A DNA stretch of 64,000 bases. Origin: Calothrix sp. PCC 6303 (lineage in GTDB: Bacteria > Cyanobacteriota > Cyanobacteriia > Cyanobacteriales > Nostocaceae). Shown one piece after another: positions 28,963 through 37,359 of this stretch. The stretch is from positions 2,728,001 to 2,792,000 of the forward strand of contig NC_019751.1 of assembly GCF_000317435.1 (NCBI RefSeq), read 5' to 3'. The position numbers were made by a program, and so were the translations under genes. The stretch's first letter is position 1, and every line of letters starts with the position of its first letter. The notes beneath the pieces were generated by a model. That model was not told the DNA's origin and did not search any database. It saw only the letters and a program-made list of their open reading frames with translations.

Positions 28963-29036
28963 GTAAAAAGTATAGAGAAAGGACAAGGCAAAAAGAAAGA
29001 CTGATAACTGCTAACTGATAACTGATAACTAACATC

Positions 29037-29813
29037 ATGTGTAATCCTAGACGTATTCGAGTTACAGCCACCAGGCAATTAAACGAAGCTTGGCAAAGGG
29101 AAGTTTCCCGCACAGTTGAATTACAAGGACAAGTGACTGGTGAGGCACGAGTACGTCAACCCCTTGATTCTACCTTGGGTGTCCCAGCCTTAAAAGCCCT
29201 AGAATCAGCATTGGCAGATGAAAACTCTGGCTGGACAGAAGTTGGAGAAGGATATCGCTATGATGTGGAAGGAGGTTATGTTCTTTACCTTGTAGACGAG
29301 CAAGCTTTGGAAATAGTCGCTACCTTATCAGACGAAATACAGGTATCTGCACAAGCAGCCAGAACTATAGAAGGCTCATTAAATACTGCTATATCTACCG
29401 AAGCTGAAGGTAGATATTATGACGATGGTTGGGGTGGGCGTACCGAAGAAGTGGCTCAAAGAGAAGCACAAACAGCAGCCCAGCGAGAGTTAGACGAAAT
29501 TGCCCGCTCCCAGATTGAACGAATGGGAAATGAGGCAGAAGCCCAAGCCGCATCTGATATTGAAGCCGCAGCTCGTACCCAAGCAGAACTAGAGTTACAA
29601 CAACAAGCAGCACAACGCCAAGCAGCCCTTTCAGCCCAAGCAAGGCAACATCTCGATACTGTCGGGGTGCGTTGTCGTCAGGCTTTTAATCAAGTTTTGG
29701 CAAGGGCTTATCGAGATGCAATTCTTGCCTATGCTAGACGCAATGGGGCGGATAATATCCAGTGCAGTGAAGACGGTAACATTATTGATATTGAGTTTAA
29801 TCTGCGGGAATAG
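29037..29813 (+). CDS. fvm-system associated protein, 258 aa, coiled-coil-rich
   Basis: Begins MCNPRRIRVTATRQLNEAWQ. A beta-rich N-terminal half (~20-115) is followed by a long Ala/Glu/Gln-rich helical segment (~125-220; AQREAQTAAQRELDEIARSQIE, ELELQQQAAQRQAALSAQ) that probably forms a coiled coil, and a small C-terminal fold (GADNIQCSEDGNIIDIEF). It lies 74 bp after MoxR. It probably belongs to the accessory X families of FtsH/vWA/MoxR systems, but I cannot name which. No catalytic motif is visible. Confidence 0.75.
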   Translation: MCNPRRIRVTATRQLNEAWQREVSRTVELQGQVTGEARVRQPLDSTLGVPALKALESALADENSGWTEVGEGYRYDVEGGYVLYLVDEQALEIVATLSDEIQVSAQAARTIEGSLNTAISTEAEGRYYDDGWGGRTEEVAQREAQTAAQRELDEIARSQIERMGNEAEAQAASDIEAAARTQAELELQQQAAQRQAALSAQARQHLDTVGVRCRQAFNQVLARAYRDAILAYARRNGADNIQCSEDGNIIDIEFNLRE

Positions 29814-29856
29814 GACAACTGTAGGAAAGCAGGAGAAAGAAATAAGAAATACAAAT

Positions 29857-29949
29857 CAGGACTTATGCACGGACTACCTATTTACGTCATTGCGACGTAA
29901 AGAAGCAATCTCAAAAGCTTATTTCTTTGTAACGAGTGCGTAAGTCCTA
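29857..29949. mobile_element. MITE-like element with AGGACTTAYGCAC inverted ends
   Basis: A roughly 92-bp element bounded by AGGACTTATGCAC (29858-29870) and GTGCGTAAGTCCT (29936-29948), 13-bp inverted repeats with one mismatch. ACAAAT occurs just outside each end and may be a target duplication (the left copy is one base removed). The interior has a TTACGTCATTGCGACGTAA palindrome. It has no coding capacity, so it would need a transposase in trans. It lies in the gap between two fvm genes. Confidence 0.65.
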
Positions 29950-29983
29950 CAAATAATAAATACAAATAACAAATAACAAACTT

Positions 29984-30268
29984 ATGGATGCCAAAGTCAG
30001 ATTTCGGTTTAATCAATTGACTGGTGAGGTGGAAATATTTGAAGTCAGCGATGAAGGAACTATGCGTTTACCAGAAGCCGAACACAACGGCGAACACGAT
30101 CGCATTGCTGCGGAATTGGGTAATATTATTGAGCGTAATCCCCGAATTACAGAAGCACCTTCCCATGATGTTCCAGTGCATACTCAACCAATTCCCGAAC
30201 AACCACAAATTGATGAGCCTTTAAGCGATTCGGAAAAACAAGAACAACGACAAAGACAAGCCGAGTGA
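29984..30268 (+). CDS. Small acidic fvm-system protein, 94 aa
   Basis: A short beta-rich start (MDAKVRFRFNQLTGEVEIFEV) followed by a charged, Pro/Gln-rich disordered tail ending EKQEQRQRQAE. No family is recognised. Its stop overlaps the GTG start of FGS copy 3 by 4 bp (GTGA), so the two are translationally coupled and probably work together. Confidence 0.7.
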   Translation: MDAKVRFRFNQLTGEVEIFEVSDEGTMRLPEAEHNGEHDRIAAELGNIIERNPRITEAPSHDVPVHTQPIPEQPQIDEPLSDSEKQEQRQRQAE

Positions 30269-31791
30269 ACCCAACCCCAGAAGAAGCAATCCAACTACTA
30301 CAAAAAGCCGCCCAATGTTACATGAAAGCGGGATGGTTCGCAGACGCATGTCGAGTATGGGAACAGCTTGGAGATTACCAACAAGCCGCTCAATGTTACG
30401 AACAACAAGAAAACTGGCAAAAAGCAGCCCAATGTTACGAACAAGCTCAAAATTGGGCAAAAGCAGCCCATTGTTATTTAATGTGTGAGGATGGGGAAGC
30501 AGCAGCCAATAGTTGGTTACAAGCGGGAGAAACCCTACAAGCAGCCTGGATATGGGCAGATAGTTTACAGCAGGTATATCGCACCAAAGGGGAATTAATA
30601 AATTTTATCCCGCAAACGGAAATACAAGCATTAGAAATAGAACTAATCACAGCCCGTTGTCACGCAAGCAGTGGGAAAAAACGAGAAAGTGCCTTAATCC
30701 TGAGAGAACAACTAAACCAAATCCTGAAACTAGTCACCCCATCCAACAGACACCTATACACCTGGGGATTAAGAATAGCAGAAGTAATCAGAAGACCAGA
30801 TTTAACAGCGTTGATGTACGCGACAGGTTATAGAGCCAAATTACCCAACGTATGCAAAGAATGGGAAATATGGGCACTTGCAACAATGGGAGATGCAACA
30901 GGAATACCGAAGGAAGAAGCAGTAGAAGAAGAAGCAAGCTATGAATTTGAAGTAGTCACCGTAAACCGCAAGGGAGAAATAATCAACCGAGTATGGCACA
31001 AAGCGAGATATTTCCGTGAACCCTTAGCAGAGGGGATTGAATTAGAAATGGTGTATATCCCAGGGGGAAACTTCATCATGGGTACACCAGATACGGAGAA
31101 AAAATCAGACTGGAGTCAAGGGAAGGAAGTACCTCAGCATCAAGTGGTAGTGCAAGCCTTTTACATGGGGAAATACCAAGTAACCCAAGCCCAATGGCAA
31201 GCAGTGGCGAAATTGCCAAAAATCGAGCGAGATTTAAATCCAGAGCCATCTAGATTTAAAGGAGAGAATCGCCCAGTAGAGTGTGTATCTTGGTACGATG
31301 CAGTAGAATTTTGTGGGCGGTTATCAAAAGCCACAGGAAAGGAATATAGATTACCCAGCGAAGGGGAATGGGAATATGCTTGTCGAGCCGGAACCACCAC
31401 ACCGTTTCACTATGGAGAGACAATAACCAGCCAATTAGCTAATTATGCTGCACATCGTGATACCTACGCAGAGGAAACAGTAGGGAAATATCGACAACAA
31501 ACCACTCCTGTTGGTAGTTTCCCCCCTAACGCCTTTGGCTTATACGACATGCATGGGAATGTGTATGAATGGTGTGCAGACCCTTGGCATGATAATTACG
31601 AGGGAGCGCCAAAGGATGGCAGTGTGTGGCGAGATAATGGTAATGATAATCGTTCTCCTCTTCTGCGGGGCGGTTCGTGGAACTTCAATTCTTGGTATTG
31701 CCGCTCTGGGTACCGCCTCAATTATGGTACGCGCGTCAACTTCAGCGGTTATGTGGGTTTTCGTGTGGTGTGTGTGGTTGGGAGGACTTAG
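30265..31791 (+). CDS. TPR-like/FGS protein 3 (DGR-type variable C-terminus)
   Basis: Third FGS paralogue, 508 aa. The GTG start at 30265 gives VNPTPEEAIQLLQ, matching copies 1 and 4, and overlaps the preceding stop. Its solenoid differs locally (AAQCYEQQENW, AAHCYLMCEDGEAA), while its FGS half is close to copy 1 (TPDTEKKSDWSQGKEVPQHQ). This mosaic pattern hints at gene conversion among copies. One more codon than the others lies just before LLRGGSW. The variable core is at 31681-31752. It probably acts as an interchangeable ligand-recognition subunit of the fvm system. Confidence 0.87.
   Translation: MNPTPEEAIQLLQKAAQCYMKAGWFADACRVWEQLGDYQQAAQCYEQQENWQKAAQCYEQAQNWAKAAHCYLMCEDGEAAANSWLQAGETLQAAWIWADSLQQVYRTKGELINFIPQTEIQALEIELITARCHASSGKKRESALILREQLNQILKLVTPSNRHLYTWGLRIAEVIRRPDLTALMYATGYRAKLPNVCKEWEIWALATMGDATGIPKEEAVEEEASYEFEVVTVNRKGEIINRVWHKARYFREPLAEGIELEMVYIPGGNFIMGTPDTEKKSDWSQGKEVPQHQVVVQAFYMGKYQVTQAQWQAVAKLPKIERDLNPEPSRFKGENRPVECVSWYDAVEFCGRLSKATGKEYRLPSEGEWEYACRAGTTTPFHYGETITSQLANYAAHRDTYAEETVGKYRQQTTPVGSFPPNAFGLYDMHGNVYEWCADPWHDNYEGAPKDGSVWRDNGNDNRSPLLRGGSWNFNSWYCRSGYRLNYGTRVNFSGYVGFRVVCVVGRT
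31681..31752 (+). repeat. DGR-type variable region core, FGS copy 3
   Basis: A 72-bp core, AAC TTC AAT TCT TGG TAT at the start and GTC AAC TTC AGC GGT TAT at the end, between the same invariant flanks. Three of its positions retain AAC/AAT, so it is the copy closest to the inferred template in places. The conserved 3' tract follows at 31792-31858. Confidence 0.85.
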
Positions 31792-31906
31792 CCCTTTTTC
31801 TCTTCTTCCCCTCTTTGCCCTTTTGCCCTTCTTAAAAATTTTTTTTTGAAAAATCGACTTTAAAAAATAAATGGAGAAAAATAGTTTTCTCGCAAAAATC
31901 GAGATG

Positions 31907-32090
31907 TTTTGGGAGTGCGATCACTTTTGGGTGATGGTTGTTTTTGGGATGCGATCGCGTAGCTAAACGAAGTTATCGCCTTTGGGTGATAGTTGGTTTT
32001 TGGGGTGCGATCGTTTTTGTATGATGGTGGGTTTTAGGGAGTGCGATCGCCTTTGGGTGATGGTTAGTTTCGGGAATGCGATCGCTTTGA
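31907..32090. repeat. Imperfect tandem repeat built on HIP1 sites
   Basis: The 359-bp gap between FGS copies 3 and 4 contains about five imperfect units of the form GGTGATGGTTGGTTTTTGGG + TGCGATCGC, roughly 35-60 bp each (near 31907, 31928, 31983, 32029 and 32056). The second carries an insert (about 31959-31980). The repeat ends about 60 bp before the ATG of copy 4. No gene is seen; it could act as a spacer or protein-binding array. Confidence 0.6.
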
Positions 32091-32150
32091 TTAAAACAAA
32101 ATATCAGCATAAATCAAGATAATATTATTGAGTGAAATTTCCCAATCTGC

Positions 32151-33665
32151 ATGAACCCAACCCCAGAGGAAGCAATCCAACTACTGCAAAAAGCCGCCCA
32201 ATGCTACATGAAAGCGGGATGGTTCGCAGATGCATGTCGAGTGTGGGAACAACTAGGGGAATATCACCAAGCAGCGCAAATCTACGAAGAACAAGAAAAC
32301 TGGCAAAAAGCAGCCCAATGTTACGAACAAGCTCAAAATTGGGCAAAAGCAGCCGAGTGTTACCTAATTGGTGACGAACCGGAAGCGGCAGCAAATAGTT
32401 GGTTACAAGCGGGAGAAACCCTACAAGCAGCTTGGATATGGTCAGATAGTTTAAAGCAGGTATATCGCACCAAAGTGGAATTAAGTAACTTTATCCCGCA
32501 AACGGAAATACAAGCATTAGAAATAGAACTAATCACCGCTCGTTGTCACGCAATCAGTGCCAAAAAACGAGAAAGTGCTTTAATCCTGCGAGAACAACTA
32601 AACCAAATATTGAAACTAGTTACCCCATCCCAGAGGCATTTATACACCTGGGGATTAAGAATAGCAGAAGTTATCAAAAGACCAGATTTAACTGCCCTAG
32701 TATACGCCACAGGCTATCGAGCCAAGTTACCCAACGTCTGCAAAGAATGGGAAATATGGGCAATTGCGACGATGGGAGATGCGACGGGAATACCGAAAGA
32801 AGAAGCAGCAGCAGAAGAACCAAGCTACGAATTTAAAGTGGTAACAGTTAACCGCAAGGGAGAAATAATTAAACGAGTATGGCACAAAGCCAGGTACTTC
32901 ATCGAAACCCTAGAAAATGGGATTGAATTAGAAATGGTGTATATCCCAGGGGGAAACTTCATGATGGGTTCACCAGAGGATGAGAAAGATAGTAATGATT
33001 GGGAAAAACCCCAACATCAAGTGACAGTGCAACCGTTCTACATGGGGAAATATCAAGTAACGCAAGCGCAATGGCAAGCGGTGGCGAAATTGCCGAAAAT
33101 TGATCGAGATTTAAACCCAGAGCCGTCTAGATTTAAAGGAGAGAATCACCCAGTAGAGTGTGTATCTTGGTACGATGCAGTAGAATTTTGTGCGCGGTTA
33201 TCAAAAGCAACGAGAAAGGAATATAGATTACCCAGCGAAGCCGAATGGGAATATGCATGTCGAGCCGGAACTACCACACCATTTCATTATGGGGAGACAA
33301 TAACCAGCGAATTAGCTAATTATAGAGCTAACGAATATACCTATGCAGAGGAGCCAGTAGGGGAATATCGAGAAGAAACCACACCAGTCGGGAGTTTTCC
33401 CCCTAATAGCTTTGGATTATACGATATGCATGGGAATGTTTATGAATGGTGTGCAGACCCTTGGCATGATGACTATAAGGGAGCGCCAAAGGATGGAAGC
33501 GTATGGCGGGAGAATGGGAATGACAATTATTCTTCTTTGCATGGTGGCTCGTGGGACCTCGATCCTAGGATTTGTCGTTCTTCGTACCGCCTCAACTATT
33601 ATACGCGCGACCTCATCATCCGTAATGTTGGTTTTCGAGTAGTTTGTGTGGTTGGGAGGACTTAG
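32151..33665 (+). CDS. TPR-like/FGS protein 4 (DGR-type variable C-terminus, most diverged)
   Basis: Fourth FGS paralogue, 504 aa, starting at ATG 32151 (MNPTPEEAIQLLQ). It shares domain order with copies 1-3 but has more changes outside the variable sites (TGT for TGC, CGT for CGC, TCG for GGG, LHGGSW instead of LRGGSW), and its final GFRVVCVVGRT is encoded with different synonymous codons. This suggests it has not been rewritten recently, or no longer is. Unlike copies 2 and 3 it is not coupled to an upstream gene and is preceded by the HIP1 tandem repeat. Confidence 0.86.
   Translation: MNPTPEEAIQLLQKAAQCYMKAGWFADACRVWEQLGEYHQAAQIYEEQENWQKAAQCYEQAQNWAKAAECYLIGDEPEAAANSWLQAGETLQAAWIWSDSLKQVYRTKVELSNFIPQTEIQALEIELITARCHAISAKKRESALILREQLNQILKLVTPSQRHLYTWGLRIAEVIKRPDLTALVYATGYRAKLPNVCKEWEIWAIATMGDATGIPKEEAAAEEPSYEFKVVTVNRKGEIIKRVWHKARYFIETLENGIELEMVYIPGGNFMMGSPEDEKDSNDWEKPQHQVTVQPFYMGKYQVTQAQWQAVAKLPKIDRDLNPEPSRFKGENHPVECVSWYDAVEFCARLSKATRKEYRLPSEAEWEYACRAGTTTPFHYGETITSELANYRANEYTYAEEPVGEYREETTPVGSFPPNSFGLYDMHGNVYEWCADPWHDDYKGAPKDGSVWRENGNDNYSSLHGGSWDLDPRICRSSYRLNYYTRDLIIRNVGFRVVCVVGRT
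33555..33626 (+). repeat. DGR-type variable region core, FGS copy 4
   Basis: A 72-bp core aligned without gaps to the other three; GAC CTC GAT CCT AGG ATT at the start and GAC CTC ATC ATC CGT AAT at the end. It includes four or so substitutions not explained by adenine mutagenesis. The conserved tract follows the stop at 33666-33730; 33731-33919 shows nothing recognisable. Confidence 0.78.
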
Positions 33666-33919
33666 CCCTTTTTTCCTTCTTCCCCTCTTTGCCCTTTTGC
33701 CCTTCTTGAAAAATTTTTTTTGAAAAATCGACTTATTGCAGTATTTTTGACTATAACCTACGTAAATGGAATACAAAAACAGCACGGGGTATGTAACAAT
33801 CAAAAACAGAGAATAATGAAGCAATACTAGAATAAAGGTATAAAATTATTCGTAAATAGAAGCTAGTTGAAGCAATCCCCTGGCAAAAGTAGAAAAATGT
33901 CTCATATTTGTTATTAGAA

Positions 33920-35569
33920 ATGTCAGACCCACCCAAGTTCACGATTCGGCGCTTAACCCCAGAGGAAAAGCCAACACCAGAGTCAAACATTCCCGAAAAA
34001 CAACCAGAGCAAACCCCAGCACCTTCATCAAAAATACCTACTCCCCAACCTGCACCAGAGACATCAACGGGTGGGTATTTTCGCAGCGCTACTAGTGTTC
34101 TAGGTTTTCTCGGCTCGGTTTTTGGTTCCAGGTTATCAGAAACAGCCGCCGTTCGTCGCACTCCCCAGGGAACATGGTGGGCAGAAATAGCCGTTACTCA
34201 TGAACGAATCGCTCCCCTAATTTGGACAGTCGGAGGTCGTCCCTTCACCCGTCAAAATCAGCACTGGATACCATTATCTATATCGGGAGATTTACCCCCA
34301 AAGGGATCTAATACAGAAAAATTAGATGTTAGCAACTGGGCAATTGTCGATTTAGCAGAATTACTCGCATCAGCCAGCCTTCCCCCCAGTCGTTATTACG
34401 GAGCTACAGTTGTTGATGTTATCACCCCTGGTTCTCTCGGACGCTGGATTTTAAGCCGTGCAACAGCTTTGGGTTTAGATGTCACCCTCACACCAGCCTT
34501 ACAACAACCATTACATAATAAGCAACAAGATAAACAACAAAATAAACAACAAAAAGGTTCCGGAGTTTTACTGATACAAATACGAGCAACAGGAAACCGG
34601 ACTATTTCCCCTGCCTTAGTCCAGCGTTTAACCTGCTTACCTTATACAACAGTTGCAACTTCCTCCACAGATACCGAGAGAGGCAAAATATTAGTTGATG
34701 TACGTCAGCGTCTCTCCTTAGCTCCTAGTTTAATTGAGCCAATGATTCCCGAAAATGAAATTTGGGTACTAGGAACCGCAGATGTCGGTAGCTGGCGAAT
34801 TATGACAACTGGTAATCAAATTGACGGTTCATTGCTATTAGATGCACCTCAACTTCCCCCAGCCCAATCTCCTCCCTTTAACAACGCTCAACCACCAAAA
34901 CCCATACCTGTACAACTGGTTCCTCGTCCCGGAACAGGTAGGCAAGTTGATGCAGTCCTGCTAGATGATACCGAACTATCTTGGCTGCGTAATTTACTTA
35001 TGGGGCGACCAATAGGAGAAATGGCGTTTATCTTACCAGGAGCCGGATACCACTTGTTAACCGCTCCCGGAGGCTTACCCGCACAAATCCCCTTGGGTAT
35101 TCCTCTAGTTTGCATTGGTCCCGGTGCCTTATATCTAGAACTAGGCAAAGATTTCTACCCTTCCCTACCCGACGCAGCCCGTCAGCAACGTTTTCATCTC
35201 AATTCCCAAACAGCAGTTGCAGTAGCTCGCAACCAAACCTATCGCTTCAACACAGCACAAATGACCCCAGCTTGGGCTTTGTGGGTAGGAGATGCACCAA
35301 AAATTCAAGAAGGACTATCTCCACAAGGCAAAAAATTACTCAATAGCATTTCTCCACAGTTACAGAAGCAGGAAAGTAAGAAGGGAATACTAAATATTTT
35401 CAAAAAACCTAAACAAGTTGAAAGTCTTGAGGGAGTCGGACTTTTGGAACAAGCACAACAAGCAGAATTAAAGGGGGATTTGGTGAAAGCAGCAACTTTG
35501 TTAGAAAAAGGGGGTTATTCGGGACAGGCAGGTAGGTTGTATGAAAGGATTGTGGCGGGTGAGAAGTGA
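33920..35569 (+). CDS. fvm-system associated protein, 549 aa
   Basis: Starts at ATG 33920 (MSDPPKFTIRRLTPEEKP); the in-frame TTG at 33908 is less likely. A Pro-rich linker (~15-55) repeats the motif KFTIRRL also seen as KIRRLEEE in the JAMM protein. It is followed by a large alpha/beta region (GTWWAEIAVTHERIAPLIW, VNWAIVDLAELLASAS-like, LPGAGYHLLTAPGGLPAQIPLGIPLVCIGPGALYLE; these are split segments) and a C-terminal helical pair (LLEQAQQAELKGDLVKAATL, LLEKGGYSGQAGRLYERI) like the TPR units of the FGS proteins. That pair may mediate contact with them. Probably an X-type scaffold; no catalytic motif seen. Confidence 0.75.
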   Translation: MSDPPKFTIRRLTPEEKPTPESNIPEKQPEQTPAPSSKIPTPQPAPETSTGGYFRSATSVLGFLGSVFGSRLSETAAVRRTPQGTWWAEIAVTHERIAPLIWTVGGRPFTRQNQHWIPLSISGDLPPKGSNTEKLDVSNWAIVDLAELLASASLPPSRYYGATVVDVITPGSLGRWILSRATALGLDVTLTPALQQPLHNKQQDKQQNKQQKGSGVLLIQIRATGNRTISPALVQRLTCLPYTTVATSSTDTERGKILVDVRQRLSLAPSLIEPMIPENEIWVLGTADVGSWRIMTTGNQIDGSLLLDAPQLPPAQSPPFNNAQPPKPIPVQLVPRPGTGRQVDAVLLDDTELSWLRNLLMGRPIGEMAFILPGAGYHLLTAPGGLPAQIPLGIPLVCIGPGALYLELGKDFYPSLPDAARQQRFHLNSQTAVAVARNQTYRFNTAQMTPAWALWVGDAPKIQEGLSPQGKKLLNSISPQLQKQESKKGILNIFKKPKQVESLEGVGLLEQAQQAELKGDLVKAATLLEKGGYSGQAGRLYERIVAGEK

Positions 35570-35589
35570 GTAGGGAGTAGTCAAGCAAA

Positions 35590-37347
35590 ATGTTCGAGCG
35601 CTTTACAGACAAAGCAATAAAGGTAATGATGCTTGCTCAAGAAGAGGCACGCCGTCTAGGGCATAATTTTGTTGGCACAGAGCAAATCCTACTAGGTTTA
35701 ATTGGGGAAGAAAAAAGTATTGCGTCTCAAATACTGACATCGGTGGGTGTCGATCTTAAAGATGCTCGAATTGAAGTTGAGAGAATAATTGGTCGTGGTT
35801 CAGACGTTGTAGGAGTAGATATTCCTTTTACTCATAGAGCAAAGAGAGTTCTGGAATTATCTGTACAACAAGCCGATCGACTTGGAGCTTCTGATATTAC
35901 ACCAGAACATCTACTTCTAGGATTGATTAGAGAAGGGGAAGGTGTAGCTGTTCAGGTATTAGAAATATTGGGTGTTGACCTATCAAAAGTTCAGACTCAA
36001 ATCATGCAGATGCTGAAAAATGACAACAGCCAATCTCAAAATCCCGAACAGGAAAAAATTATTCATAATTATATTACTCGACAAGCACTAACTGTAGGAT
36101 GTCAAGTCCAAAAAGATTTATCTACTAAAATTTCTCCCTTACCCAGCCATCTCCGTCTTCTCCCCACATCCCTAGCACAAATGCATCGATTGGGCATTTA
36201 TCCCCCGTTATCCCTAATCCAAGACCTCCTCAACCTCACAGGTGGTCAACCCGTAGATAATTCCCTTGCACAACTGGCAAAAGAAACCGCAATTTCTGGA
36301 TTAATCGCCCTAAATTGGTCTAGACCTGCTCGCATCGGACTAGTTGCCCTACTACTGCATAAAATTCCCTTTCCCGACTGGGAACCCCCATCAGGCATAT
36401 CTCCCAGAGAAATTAACAACGCTCTCCAAGCTGCTTTAAAAGGAGAAGTCATTGAACCACAAGCCCCACCTCCCCCCATATCTCTATTGCAGGAAGCAGC
36501 TAAACTCATAGATGAACAGTTGCTATGTTTACTGACAATTATCGGTGAGCAAGCTGTTGCATCTGAACCTGCTTTACCTCTACGTTTACTTTCCCGTATC
36601 CCCAATTTACCAGCTTTAAGTTCCCTACAACGTCAATTGTTAGGGGTGCGCGTTTGTTTCAGCAACCATACAGGACACTCAATAGGTAACGCTCCTGGCG
36701 CAGAACGAGGTCAAGTCAGTGGTGTGGAAACATCTAGCCGCACTGATTGGATTTCCTTACTTCCCAGTCAATTAGCCCTACCCGAACAAGTACTTAACTA
36801 CCGTTACCAACGGGGAGAATTATTATTTCGTACCCGCGAACTCGCAGAACCTCCACAAATGCGTCCTACAGTTCTGCTGTTAGATATTAGTCCCCCAACT
36901 TTTGGTGCGATTGAAGCCATTACCCGCATATCTGCATTTGCTGTAGCTAACTTTTTACAGCAAGCAGATGTACCCGTAGTTCTCATCACCACAGGAGAAG
37001 AGCAAGAACAAATATTGCAACTTGAGAATCCAGAGAATTTAGTTGAAATTTGGACACATCGAGCAATATCACCAGTAAATGAGGTGAGAAGTTTAAAGCT
37101 AGCTAATGCGATCCGAACTAACCTCAAAGACGAAAGTGGACTCGAACCAATTATTTTACTGCTAACTCATCCTTGGTTTGGCGCTGATGCAAAAATATCC
37201 CCCATCCCAGGACTACGAGGGTTATTTGTACAATATCCTTCTATGCCAGTACAACCAGCTGTTGCCAACTTATGCGAAAGATATTCATGCATCAATATGG
37301 AACAAACAACAGAGTTAGGTCAAATTCTAGGATACTTGATGGCATAA
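35590..37347 (+). CDS. Clp N-domain fused to vWA domain (fvm vWA component)
   Basis: Residues ~1-145 are a complete double Clp N-domain nearly like that of cyanobacterial ClpC ([55 protein letters not shown]). The rest (~185-585) is the fvm-type vWA protein: a helical region, then the vWA core [12 protein letters not shown] (~426-437), in which DxSPP replaces the usual DxSxS MIDAS, and strands [14 protein letters not shown] and [10 protein letters not shown]. No ATPase is present. The Clp N-domain suggests docking to Clp adaptors or substrates, linking the system to proteolysis; that is inference. It is the last gene of the plus-strand operon. Confidence 0.87.
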   Translation: MFERFTDKAIKVMMLAQEEARRLGHNFVGTEQILLGLIGEEKSIASQILTSVGVDLKDARIEVERIIGRGSDVVGVDIPFTHRAKRVLELSVQQADRLGASDITPEHLLLGLIREGEGVAVQVLEILGVDLSKVQTQIMQMLKNDNSQSQNPEQEKIIHNYITRQALTVGCQVQKDLSTKISPLPSHLRLLPTSLAQMHRLGIYPPLSLIQDLLNLTGGQPVDNSLAQLAKETAISGLIALNWSRPARIGLVALLLHKIPFPDWEPPSGISPREINNALQAALKGEVIEPQAPPPPISLLQEAAKLIDEQLLCLLTIIGEQAVASEPALPLRLLSRIPNLPALSSLQRQLLGVRVCFSNHTGHSIGNAPGAERGQVSGVETSSRTDWISLLPSQLALPEQVLNYRYQRGELLFRTRELAEPPQMRPTVLLLDISPPTFGAIEAITRISAFAVANFLQQADVPVVLITTGEEQEQILQLENPENLVEIWTHRAISPVNEVRSLKLANAIRTNLKDESGLEPIILLLTHPWFGADAKISPIPGLRGLFVQYPSMPVQPAVANLCERYSCINMEQTTELGQILGYLMA

Positions 37348-37359
37348 ACTATTAAACTA

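Noticed and set aside
14898-37347. Search for a DGR reverse transcriptase or an A-rich template repeat within the window
   Set aside because: No protein with reverse-transcriptase motifs and no second non-coding copy of the variable core was found; the DGR machinery, if real, is outside.
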